A DNA stretch of 64,000 bases from Eucommia ulmoides (taxonomy: Eukaryota; Streptophyta; Magnoliopsida; Garryales; Eucommiaceae), in the NCBI GenBank assembly GCA_016647705.1, contig CM028326.1:1-64000 (forward strand). The letters run 5' to 3'. The notes under the pieces are model-generated. The model searched no databases and had not been told where the DNA came from. It saw only the letters and a list, made by a program, of their open reading frames with translations. A program made the position numbers and the translations under genes. Of the stretch, positions 45,533-55,810 are shown piece by piece (position 1 is the stretch's first letter; the number at the start of each line of letters is the position of its first letter).

Positions 45533-48445
45533 ATGGATGAATCGCAAGAAATTCTATTGAACTCTCTGGTCAGTTATGGAGTTCAGATTCCTTCCGATGT
45601 ATCTTCGATGGAAGACCTCACGCCGGCTGCGCTGGTCTCTATCTGCTCTCAGTCGCTCCGCCTGATCGACGATACGTCGTCATTTCCAGCATCGTTTCCC
45701 GATTCAGTAGCCGATCGATTCAAGATCTGCACCGATCTCGCTTCCGCCGTCCAGAACGTTGGTTATCTCGGCGATATGAATTTCCACAAGGTTTTCATTT
45801 TCATTTTGCCTCCTGAATTTTATTTTATATTTCATTTATGTTACTCTCTTTGTTTACTGAGAAGAATCAAGCTCATGCAAGTTCTAATTTGCGTCTCCTT
45901 TCATGTATGTTTAGTTTAGTTTTATTTCTCATATTATGTGCAATAGAAGCTAAACGAAATTATTACAGTTTGATGACAATTGTGAATGCTATTGTTGTTC
46001 GGATTTTTATTGATTGCATTGTTTTGACTCTTCCTTACTAGGCAGTTCCTTTATCCATCCGAAGAAGACTTGTATAAATTGGTAAGATTCTTGGTGGAGA
46101 GGCTTTCTGGATTATCTGAAGCTGGGAAATCGGCTGACAAGAAAGAAATCAGCTCCCTGACGCATTCGACTGAAGAATTGGCAGAAACTAAAGGATTTCA
46201 AATACATAATGAGGATGTCATTAGCAGATTGAATGATGTGAGACTGGAAACTGAAGTGATTGAGTCGTCTTCATCTGTTAATGCTTCTGAAAATGATGAC
46301 AGTACTGCTCAGGAACATCTTAAGTTTGTTTCCGAGGTAAAGCAAATACATCCATCTGAACTACCTTTTACCTTCACTTGAGTTTTATGAGACGCCTTAC
46401 TTCATTACTTGGATTGATTCAGATAAAATGACTTGACGAATAGCTAATCTGTACTCAAGATAAGAACAATATTGTGTTTAAATCTATGTAATTACTCATC
46501 TTAGTGGTAATTAATATCTTTCAGATCAGATGCGAAATGGAAAAGTTACGAAGTCTAGAAAAAGAGCTTACTGATGAGGCGACTACAAAGTCTTCAGAAT
46601 TAGAACGTTTGGAAGAACAACGCAAGATGTTGAAGGTGGCTGTGGAGATGGCTTTGGAAGAGCAACATCCTGTTGACTACTACATTAAACAGCTCAACGA
46701 GCAAATAGATGCAAAAAAGCATAATCTTGTGCTACTGGAGTCACAATGGTAGAATGCTGTTTTTCTATTCAGTTTTTGTCAGCATTTTATAACTGAACTT
46801 GGTCAAATATATTCTCTAAATCCTTGAGTTGAAAAGAATTATAGCTATTAAAAGTGCAACATGAGTTTCTCTTGCATGAAAATGTTTGTATTGATTTCAT
46901 CTTAACTTCACCACAGGGATGCTCTCATAAGGCCTTTGGAAGAGGAAAAAATAAGCGTTGAGGATGCTCTTTGTTCAGCAAAGCCGGAGGCTCGAGAAAA
47001 GCTTAAAAAGTTGAAAGAAGTAGAGCAAGAGAGGGAATCAGTGCTATCAGAAATTAAGAGAAGGTATTGGATTATGAGCATATTATTTCGATATTTGTAT
47101 GCTAAAACATAATTGGTTCTACAGAAGAATTGTGAAGCCTATTTAACTTTTAGGACAAATATCATTTGTTTCTCCTTAACATAAAAATTCATGCTTATTT
47201 TTTCCATAATATCAAAAAACTATCCCAGAAGTTTGGATTTTTATATTAAAAAAATCATATGTTAACAGAACAATGACTGCTATCATGATTCATGACCTGG
47301 CTTAGGTCTATAGAAAAATCACATAAATGTTCAAAAATGCCCTCGATAATTTTATTTTTTTTAAAAAAAACAAAAAAAAAAAACTAACACAGCACATATA
47401 AAAAACACACCAGCACTATGAAAACGTCAACAAAAGGATGAAGATTTTTTTTAAATCAAATACAAAAATAATCTTTGAATCATGGTTAGGAATAGTTTCA
47501 TGGTGAATGATAAGCAGTGGGTTCATACTCTCTTATAGTTGGTGATGTATTTTGGCCTTATACGGAAGAGGTAAAGAAATTGAATGATTTCCAAGGTGAA
47601 AGGTAACATTAGCATTCGGGCATCTTGGAAGAGAAGATTAAAAAAGAAGAGAAAAAAGGAAGAAGGGTAAAAATGGTAACATTCTCCGCTAGCTAAAAAT
47701 GCCTATTACTGACAGGAATACTCAGTGATATCGTGAGAAAATAGGGGTAATGTTTGGTATTATAAAATCTCGGCCGAGTTAAATGATATTTGCCCTAACT
47801 TTTAATATTTCAGATTATTTTATCTCTTGGAAAAGAACATGAATTGAATCTTATGTCATTACAATATTCGTCTGTTTTTAAAGGGTGGGAGAACTTTCTA
47901 AACTTTCGAAGGATGTTGAGGAACAACCCAAGTTGGCCTCCAGGAGATCCTACATTGATCGAGTCAAGGAGATCACAAAAAACAGTCGTAAGCAGGACGC
48001 TGACATAGACAGGATCCTAAAAGAAACAAGGGAGCTTCAGCTAGAGAGTAATTCTATCCAAGAACGCCTTCATCGAACTTATGCAGTGGTAGACGAAACA
48101 ATTTTCAGGTACAAAATACAAATTATTAAGTGATGTTGGTGGTTTTAATCTCTTGATTCAGAGGTGAGAAATTATTGTTTGGTTACTGAAAAATAAGCCC
48201 ATAACTTTAGGGAAGCAAAGAAAGACCCTATGGGGAGACAAGCTTACAGGCTTCTCACTAGCATCCACAAGAGTTTTGATCAGATCTGCGGAAAAATTCT
48301 TGCCACGGACAGAACACAAAGGGAAGCGGCTGATTACGAAGCCAAACTTTCCGCCATGACTTCCCAGAGCTTGAACATTGACAAGTTACAAGCTGATATC
48401 GATGCTATCAGGAGGGAAAACGCTTTCCTCGAGCAACGCCTCTAA
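45533..48445 (+). CDS. CCDC22: CCDC22 homologue, unit 5 (intact, 459 aa)
   Basis: Six exons, 45533-45790, 46046-46336, 46525-46748, 46917-47063, 47884-48108 and 48211-48445, join in frame (1380 bp). CCDC22 is a subunit of the CCC/Commander complex, which in animals works with COMMD proteins, CCDC93 and retriever in endosomal recycling; the plant role is inferred. Residues 1-110 form the CH-like N-terminal domain, with FLYPSEEDLYKLVRFLVERL (about 87-106) matching the family core. An acidic Ser-rich linker (about 150-175) follows, then a long coiled coil from about 185 to the end. The motif RSYIDRVKEITKNSRKQ and ERLHRTYAVVDETIF are family-typical. Human CCDC22 is longer (627 aa), mainly in the linker. 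The start ATG follows a conserved leader. It ends 163 bp from the stop of the convergent MYB gene. Confidence 0.93.
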
Positions 48446-48608
48446 TCACTGGTTGGCAACATCATTATTTTACTCTAATCGAAACTTACATTCATTGAAA
48501 TAGAAATCAAAATTTTTCCGAGACAAATTACTAGAAATCTTATTTGTTGGCTAAAAGCCTAAAACTTTTCTCCAGCAAATCTAGTACAGATCACACACTA
48601 CTACAATC

Positions 48609-49848
48609 TTATGGCATAGCAAACAAAGCAACGTCATACAGATATTTTTGATGTTGCATCATCTGGTTCAACCAAAGCACTTGGTCTGTGATGGGTTGTG
48701 GAGCAGCAGTTGCACTGTTCTTGTTTGCTGGAAGAACATCTTGATCCATGACTTGAGCCGTTGAGTTTTCTTTTGGCAAGGTCATATCAAAAATACTTGG
48801 TCTTCTATTCTTGTTGTCCCGTTGTTGCCGGAGGAAATATTTCTGGGCATGACTGGAAACCTGAGTCGGTGTCCTTGTCTCAACGTATCTTGAGATACTC
48901 TTCCAATTCCTTCCATATTTTGCTAGCCCTGTAAGAAACAACCTACACATTCACAAAAATTAAAAATAAAATAAAATAATAATGTATGCTAATTGACTGA
49001 AAAGTGATAGCAGAAGTAGTAAATTGCTTGTTGGGTTAAAAACAAAATAAAAAATAATGTATCATTCTTATGCTAGATTTGAAAACTTTTCATTTTTTGT
49101 TTTAGAGGGAAAAAAAAAAGATACTCGAGGCCCCACTTGTTTACTGATTTTGTTCCCAGATTTTTATTTCCCTTCCCCGAAAACTGGGAACAAATACAAA
49201 ATTATGGAAACAAAAACAAATTCATTTCCCCCTTTTTTGAATAAATTTTGGAGAGCATAATTGAATTGTTTCCAGAAGAAAATAAAGAGTAATTAACCCT
49301 AAATGGTTTAAAGATTTGTTTCTTGGTGTATATTACTTGTGTTCTGATTCGGTCCATTGTTTTCTCTCTTTCGGCTTCTTTGTTTCTTTATTCCGCTTCT
49401 CTAAAACTAAACTTTGAGTCACCGAATCGTTGTTGAGATTATGTGGTGGCGGCTCAACGAGTCCCGCATTGATCGATTGCATGTCGTTTTTGTATCCAAC
49501 GTAAATGACGGGAGACGCCAAAGGCTGTTGATCTAGTAGTTGTGGCGGCCAATCTTGCTCCTTCATCTCTACCTCCTGTTGTTGTTGTTGAAGTTGAGGT
49601 TGAGATGGAGAAGCAACATTGGGCATGGCAACCAGCACTTGCCATGGCCAATGTTGATTCTCCATCTCAACCTCAATAACAGGAGGTTGAGATGGAGAAG
49701 CAACATTGGCCATGGCAGGCTCCTCGTCTAGTATTTTGTGTAGCCATGCCCAATCTTGCTCGGTCACCTCAAACTCCTCCTCTATCTCAAACTCCTGTTG
49801 TTGTTGTTGTTGTTGAAGGCGGCAAACTTGGTTCTCCATATTAGCCAT
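48609..49848 (-). CDS. SHAQKYF-type single-MYB transcription factor (intact, 281 aa)
   Basis: Exons 49337-49848 and 48609-48942 join in frame. The layout equals the unit 4 copy: polyQ, acidic stretch, two SPSQP/WPWQ repeats, basic stretch, MYB repeat with SHAQKYF, and a Gln/Asn-rich tail ending FAMP. An additional in-frame ATG two codons upstream (49854) exists only here. The shared ATG was chosen as the start because it is common to all intact copies. It differs by VAMPNVAS instead of VAMANVAS. The TATA box is at 49912-49918. It converges with the intact CCDC22 gene, so this is the only fully intact, directly adjacent CCDC22-MYB pair in the window. Confidence 0.9.
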
Positions 49849-49911
49849 TTCCATTGCGTTCGTCCTTCTCAAGTGGTTTCCTAGGCTTGGAATTGCATGG
49901 GGGTAGGTTCC

Positions 49912-49918
49912 TTATATA
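49912..49918 (-). promoter_or_regulatory. TATA box of MYB 48609-49848
   Basis: TATATAAG on the minus strand, 64 bp upstream of the ATG. Confidence 0.6.
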
Positions 49919-49924
49919 GTGAAT

Positions 49925-51584
49925 TTTGTTTTGATTCTAATCATTATGTATTCGTTGCTGATATGGTGGCTTTGACTTGTTTTTAAAGTTTGGGAAGATT
50001 ACATTTTTGACCCCTAAAGTATAGTGTGGATGTTCGTTTGAACCCTACGGTTTGCCAAATTTCACATTTGATCCTCAAGTTCCATATTTGTTTCAATTTC
50101 GCAAAAATTGAAAATGTTATTAATGATTTTGGAAGAAAAATGAGCTATTCTCGACACATGATGGAGAAATTTTCGGTATTTTATTACTCCACTAAACATG
50201 AGATTTCAGGAAAATCATTGTTCGAAAAAGATTAGAGAAAAAATATTTTAAATTTAGTGGAATGATGAAATGATAAATTATTTCTATTAGAAGGTCATTG
50301 TGTTGTGCACAATACAATTTTTATCCATAATCATTAATAACGATCTTAACATGTGCCATTGAAACAAATTTTGAAACTCGAGGGATTAAATGTATAATTT
50401 GATAAACTTGAGTTTGACTTTAAATTTCTGTTTTTTTAAGAATCACCTTGATGACTTGGAATGAGTCAAAACTTCTTTTTGGAGAAAAAAAAGGAATTTT
50501 GTTTTGATTTTTTCAATTTTATATTTTTTAAATAGATTTTGAAAAATAAAAATTAAAAACAAAGGTTAAAAAAAATATCACAATTAAAATGGTGGTAGAA
50601 TGACTATATATTGAGAGAGAGAGAGAAATTTATTCGATTTCCTCTGGAAATTTATTGCATATTTTAAAAAAAAAATAAAAATAAACATTTTTGTGATCAT
50701 TTTCTAAAAGTCTTTTATGTTTTTGTCCCGACCAATTTATCGGAGATATGAGTTTCCAATTATAACCCTCTTGACCTATTTTACATTAGTTTAGATCACA
50801 CTGTTGTCGCTTGTCGTCTTTGCCGATTGTTAGACATTTGCCATCAGTCAACCCGTGGTTGGCCCATCATCGGACCTCCACCCACCGTTGACCATCACCA
50901 CCACTACTGATCACTGTGGTCACACTACCACCGTGTTGAAGTTAATTTCTTTAGTTAATTTTTTAAATTAATATATTTAATTAGTTCCTTTAGTTCCATT
51001 ATTAGGTTAGCCAAGATCTATTAATATTCTAATCTAATTTTATTCCACAAGTTAATTTGATTTTTTAATTTTTAGGGTCAGGATGATTATAAATAAAAAT
51101 TAATGAAAATTGAATTAATAATTAGAAAATTTAGGAGAGTTTGAAACATAACATATTAACGCACAATTTATGAATGTGTTGTGGATTTTTGCAAAATTTA
51201 ATATTTTTTCATAATAAATTTATTGACAATTTGTGAGTATTAATAATTATTTAATCAGTTTGTTTACATTAACAAACTGGTAGAACAATTTGTTAATGAA
51301 GAAACTAAATAAAAGAGAAATTAAAAAAATAAAATAAAAATATATTTAATTAAAAAAAATTAGGGTTTTTTATTAGGAAAAACCTTTGTGATTGATTAAA
51401 TATTAATGTTTAAAATTACTGAATTTGTTTCTTTGAAAGAGATTAAACGATAGGACAATTAATTAACTTTTCCTTTCAAATTAGTATATTTAGTTAATTT
51501 CTTGGGGTAGTTTTGCTAATTTTTTAAATTAGTCACTACCAAATTTCCTTGCATCAATTCCATGTTGTCAAATACTACCGTAGT
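49925..51584. other. MYB upstream flank and block B DNA, unit 5
   Basis: Non-coding equivalent of 40020-41674. The GA microsatellite near 50613-50627 is longer than in unit 4. Confidence 0.6.
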
Positions 51585-51751
51585 TATCACCGAGTGCATA
51601 GATCAGCTTAACTAGGGTTTTTGGTTCAAGACTTGGAATTTCAACTGCGTTAAAACTCGGTAAGGAGAGTTTTGCCGCCCTTGTAGTCCGACCCGACTTT
51701 ATCTGAATTAGTCAAAATCCTATGTGGTTATCGGATACCGGATGGTTTATA

Positions 51752-51792
<41 letters not shown>
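51585..51792 (+). mobile_element. tRNA-type SINE remnant, unit 5
   Basis: Shares the internal deletion of the unit 4 copy, so the two units have a common origin. The A tail has grown to 40 residues (51753-51792). Confidence 0.6.
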
Positions 51793-51794
<2 letters not shown>

Positions 51795-52017
51795 ATCCCA
51801 AAAGTCTCATCCTATAAAAACACCACTTTATGGAGTTCTGTGCCAACATCTTTTTAAAAAAGTAAGTTGTATGATAATCACCAATTTATTTTAGGAGAAG
51901 GGAATAGAATGGCATCTTTCTAACAATGGAAATACATCACAAGAAGAATGGGTTGAAGCTTCCCATCAAGTAAAATAGTAAGTAGGCAAACTGAAACTTG
52001 AGCAAAAACAAACTTAC

Positions 52018-52378
52018 CATGGCACTAGCACATAGGGATGGTCATGGACCGGGGCGGGCTTAGACTAGTGTATTACAAAAAAATGTTGGGCCCTAACCCG
52101 GCCCGGCCCGGTGATCGGGCCTTAATTCTATGCCCAAGCCTGGCCCTATAAGAAAATTTTAAGCCCAAAGCCCAGCCCACGGGCCCCCGGCCCTTTTTTT
52201 TTTTTTTTTAAATTTAAAAAATAAATACAAAAAATTCAACACCAAACCAATAAGAAATATTAAAATTACAATTTTTAAAGGTAAACCAATATTCCAAACA
52301 AACTAAACCAACAAGAAATATTAAAATTATAATTTTTAAATAAAATTAATATTCCAAATATTAGGGTTGTATTGTAAC

Positions 52379-52410
<32 letters not shown>

Positions 52411-53059
52411 TATTTTATTTTTTTAAATATCATTCGGGCCGGTCCTAAAATTTTTTAATCTTGCCCAAGTCCGGCCCTAATTTTGATTGGGCCCTAATAC
52501 CTAGGCCCTGGCCCGGCCCGTGAATTTAAACTCTAAGCCCAAGCTCTAAAAAAATAGGGCCGAGCCGTTCGGGCTGGGCGAGCCCTCAAGCCCATGACCA
52601 TCTCTACTAGCACATATTACTGAAGCAGACTTTTCTCGAGTCACATGTTTCATTAGACTTTTACTCTCAAGAGGTTGAGACCGTGTGCCTAGCGCCCTGA
52701 AGCCTATCAAATCAAATCTCACATGCTTGATATGCATTTTGGATTGATCATATATCCTAGCTGTCAAAGTTGGTCCAGGATTAGTTTAAACAAATATAAA
52801 AAGCAAGAGGAACAAACAGTGAGATTCAAAATTTACAACCATGGCATGAAATTGCAGGCAGAACTTGGTAGCAAGTAATTAAAAAACCCAAACTGAGTTT
52901 CTTTTGCTACAACAGTTGGCCAGTATAGTGCACTACTTATGTATGAATGCCAAGAACTGAGTTTCTTTTCTTTTAGATAGTAATACACATGAGGAAAAGA
53001 GACATACCTACTAGTAATGGTGTAGGGTTGGCAGTGGCACTTGCAGCCAGTGAAGCCAT
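52018..53059 (-). pseudogene. 5' fragment of plastid-targeted protein gene, second copy
   Basis: Exon 1 coding 53008-53059 (MASLAASATANPTPLLV) and exon 2 52018-52760 contain the same hAT-like insertion as 42093-43118. Small substitutions (FRALG for CRALG, ESKSL for ESKRL) show independent drift. Later exons are again missing beyond about 51850. The leader region has lost about 100 bp around 53103 relative to unit 4. Confidence 0.6.
52033..52606. mobile_element. Non-autonomous hAT-like element, unit 5
   Basis: Same insertion as 42108-42656, with the same target duplication CTAGCACA (52025-52032 and 52607-52614). It is 25 bp longer: it keeps a GC-rich piece near 52121-52146 and a longer TA run but lacks one GGGCC repeat. 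The right terminal repeat has one change (TCTCTA). Confidence 0.88.
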
Positions 53060-53690
53060 CTTGAGGAAATGGATGACTCACCTGAATTTTAACAGTCTTT
53101 GATATAATGAAAGGTTGCTTCAACTTATGAATGATTTCGTTTAAAAAAGCATGACCTTCGAGTGCACCATATGGATAGCAATCGATTAACGTTCATGATA
53201 AATGAGCTCAAACTAAAGTTCCGCCAACAATGAAAAACTCTGACAACGCCAGGCGTGGCCCTGACCCAAATACACCAAAACGAGCACTTTCGACCCCATC
53301 CCAAGAGCGAATCCAATGTATTTATACTAAATTGCAGTTGCAAATTTAAATTTTATGAAATTTGTAGCAAGATAATATCCTATATCAACAAAAAAAAAAA
53401 AAATTGTTTCTTATTTATACTTGTTTATAGGCATCAATTCGATACTCTGATTTAGGAACTAAACTCCTAGGGCTAGGGCCGCTCCTTGATAAGCAACACA
53501 TCATGAAGCTACAGGGAAAATAATTTGCACTAGTTTGTAGCAGATGCGAAATTGAAGCTTGGATATAAGCCCTAAAACTTCTATCACGTTTTGTTAATAT
53601 TAAGAGGATCTCCAAATGAGTCTCCAAAAAAATAGGCTCCGAGAATTTGCTGATTTCGGGAGAGAGGAAATTTCAGGAAGGAAAGAGATT
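53060..53690. other. Upstream flank of plastid-gene fragment, unit 5
   Basis: Shorter counterpart of 43119-43870. No recognised gene. Confidence 0.4.
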
Positions 53691-53815
53691 ATAGACGCTG
53701 GTGAATAGCTCATCACCTACGGCTATTCCTTTTTTACTGAATATTGCAAACAGCATCCAAAGAATCTACAACATCAATTAATAAAACACAGATTTCACTT
53801 TCGATTTGAACATAC

Positions 53816-54030
53816 CTGGCTTCTTCTTTTTTGAATCCGTTCAAAATTTTCCAGGCGAGTAGAGGCTGCGTCTTCTTCTTCGACTAATCTGCTTCTCTTC
53901 TTCTTCGTCCAGTTTCTCCAGGCGATTAGGGCAAGAATCTGTCTCTCCCTCCCTTTCCCTCTCTCTCTCTCAAACGATTTGGTGTCCTGGTGTCCAGGGC
54001 TTCGTTCAATACTTCAATGCACATGTTAGA
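53816..54030 (-). other. Orphan MZT1 leader exon, unit 5
   Basis: Same donor as in the other units, with an 8-bp local duplication (TGGTGTCC) near 53986. No MZT1 coding exon follows. Confidence 0.6.
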
Positions 54031-54822
54031 GATAATTTCATTGTTGACCCCTATATTTTGTCCAAAGTTTCATTTTGCTCCTTGATTTATTTTGTCTTAA
54101 CATAGTACCCAAACTTTAGTTTAAGTGTTTGAAGAAGTCATTTTCTAAGTGCATCAAGCAATGGCATGGTGAATGTTTAGTGGGTAATTATCTTTATCTT
54201 TTTATCTCTATATAAGTATTGATTTTATTTTCTCTTAACCCACTTATTTTAAAAAATAACATTTATAATCCCATCCAATTACCGAACCATTTTCTTTATA
54301 TCATTACACATTACCAAACATATAGTGGTATAAGTTTGAGATAGGTACGCATTGCACAAGTAAAATTATCTGGTATTCTTTTAAGACGTACAATTTGTTT
54401 TGACATGTCAATTTAAGTCATTTTTAAATTTTTTATATTAAATATATAATATTTGATGTTGCCAAAATCCACCCAGTGTGTGGACTAAAGCCACATGCGC
54501 CGGAGAACTCAACAACACGCACTGTCCTCTTAGATTACAATTCTCTAAGGAGAGTAAAAAATACAATTAATACAGATAAATGTTTACAAGTGAAAAGAAA
54601 ATGATTTCGTGCTCATAATCAAGTCTAGAGCCCTCCCCTAGAGTAATTGTCTCATTGAGTAAATAAGATGTTCCGTTGGGCAGCCGTTCCCGCCATGATT
54701 TCCTCATCGTTCCATACTGGGTGTCGTGTCATAGGCGGTGCTCGCACTATGGGAAGTGGCGTCAATCATGCAAGTAAATGGAGGTGGAGGTAGGTGGGAT
54801 GACAGTTATGTTCACCTACCAG
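54031..54822. other. Intergenic region upstream of CCDC22 unit 6, left part
   Basis: Holds the right-hand direct repeat (54045-54310). The TATATAAG seen in other units is degraded here to TAAATAAG near 54660. It is more diverged than the matching stretch of other units. Confidence 0.5.
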
Positions 54823-55287
54823 TAGGGATGGTCATGGGCCCGGAGGCCCGATCTGCCCGCCCAGCCCGGCCCTATTTTTTTAGGGCCGGGGCCGGGCTAG
54901 GGCTTGATAATTTTTGTTTAGGGCCGGCCCGGCCCGAACTATTTTAAAATATGAAAAATATATATATTTTATATATATATATATATATATATCCATAGAA
55001 AAAGAGTTGAGGGACTATTTTGTAATTTATAATTTTGGCTAGATAATTTAGCAAACTCTAGTTTCATTCCTCTCATAGAGAGAGAATTGAGGGGTCATTT
55101 TGTAATTTTAGTATTTAGTTTTTAATTTTTTTTTAAAAAAAATTATAGGGCCGGGCCTGGGCTTAATTTTTTTTTCTAGGGCCAGGTTTGGGTATAAAAT
55201 TAGGGCCCGATCATAGGGCACGGCCGAGTTAGGGCCTAACATTTTTGTGTAATACCCTAGTCAAAATCCGGCCCATGACCATCCCTA
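54823..55287. mobile_element. Non-autonomous hAT-like element, independent insertion
   Basis: Terminal repeats TAGGGATGGTCATGG / CCATGACCATCCCTA again. The 8-bp flanks CCTACCAG / CCTACCAC match at seven of eight positions. The unoccupied site is visible in other units (CACCTGCTACCTCTTGGG near 34052 and 45009), which makes the insertion unit-specific. Sub-terminal GGGCCGGG repeats, a TA microsatellite and an AT-rich core; no transposase. Confidence 0.87.
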
Positions 55288-55810
55288 CCTACCACCTCTT
55301 GGGCTGGTGATAGGGCCCTGTTTGGGCAGTCTTGCTTTGTCCCGAATGGGCACATTGTGTAGCTGGGCTGAGCTCAGCAGGCCAGATGTGCTGATCTTAG
55401 ATTGTTAGGGCGACAGGCCAACGAAAGTAACTACTCTGCTGTTTCCGGACCGGACTCCTTGGGCAGGTCCGACCCACTTCTTTATCTTTTCTCTTCTCTG
55501 GTTTGCATGTGGGGATTTTTCCCTCATCATAAAACACACTTTGAAGCCAAAATACTTGGTTTATTTTCCTCTTTTTTTTCCCCTTTCTCTTCATTTTTCA
55601 ATTAAAATGAAGTTCTAAAAATAAGAGGGGCAAAATAAAATAATAGAGAACTACAGGGAGTAAAAGGCAATTAAACCTTTTTTTCCCCCTCCTAAGAACT
55701 ACAGGGAGTCTACAGCCATATGCAGCTCCCGGATTCGATGAAAACAAAAGGCTTCGTATTTCGCAATTCAACGGAGAAAGCATACGACGAAATCAATTGA
55801 CGGCGCAGAA

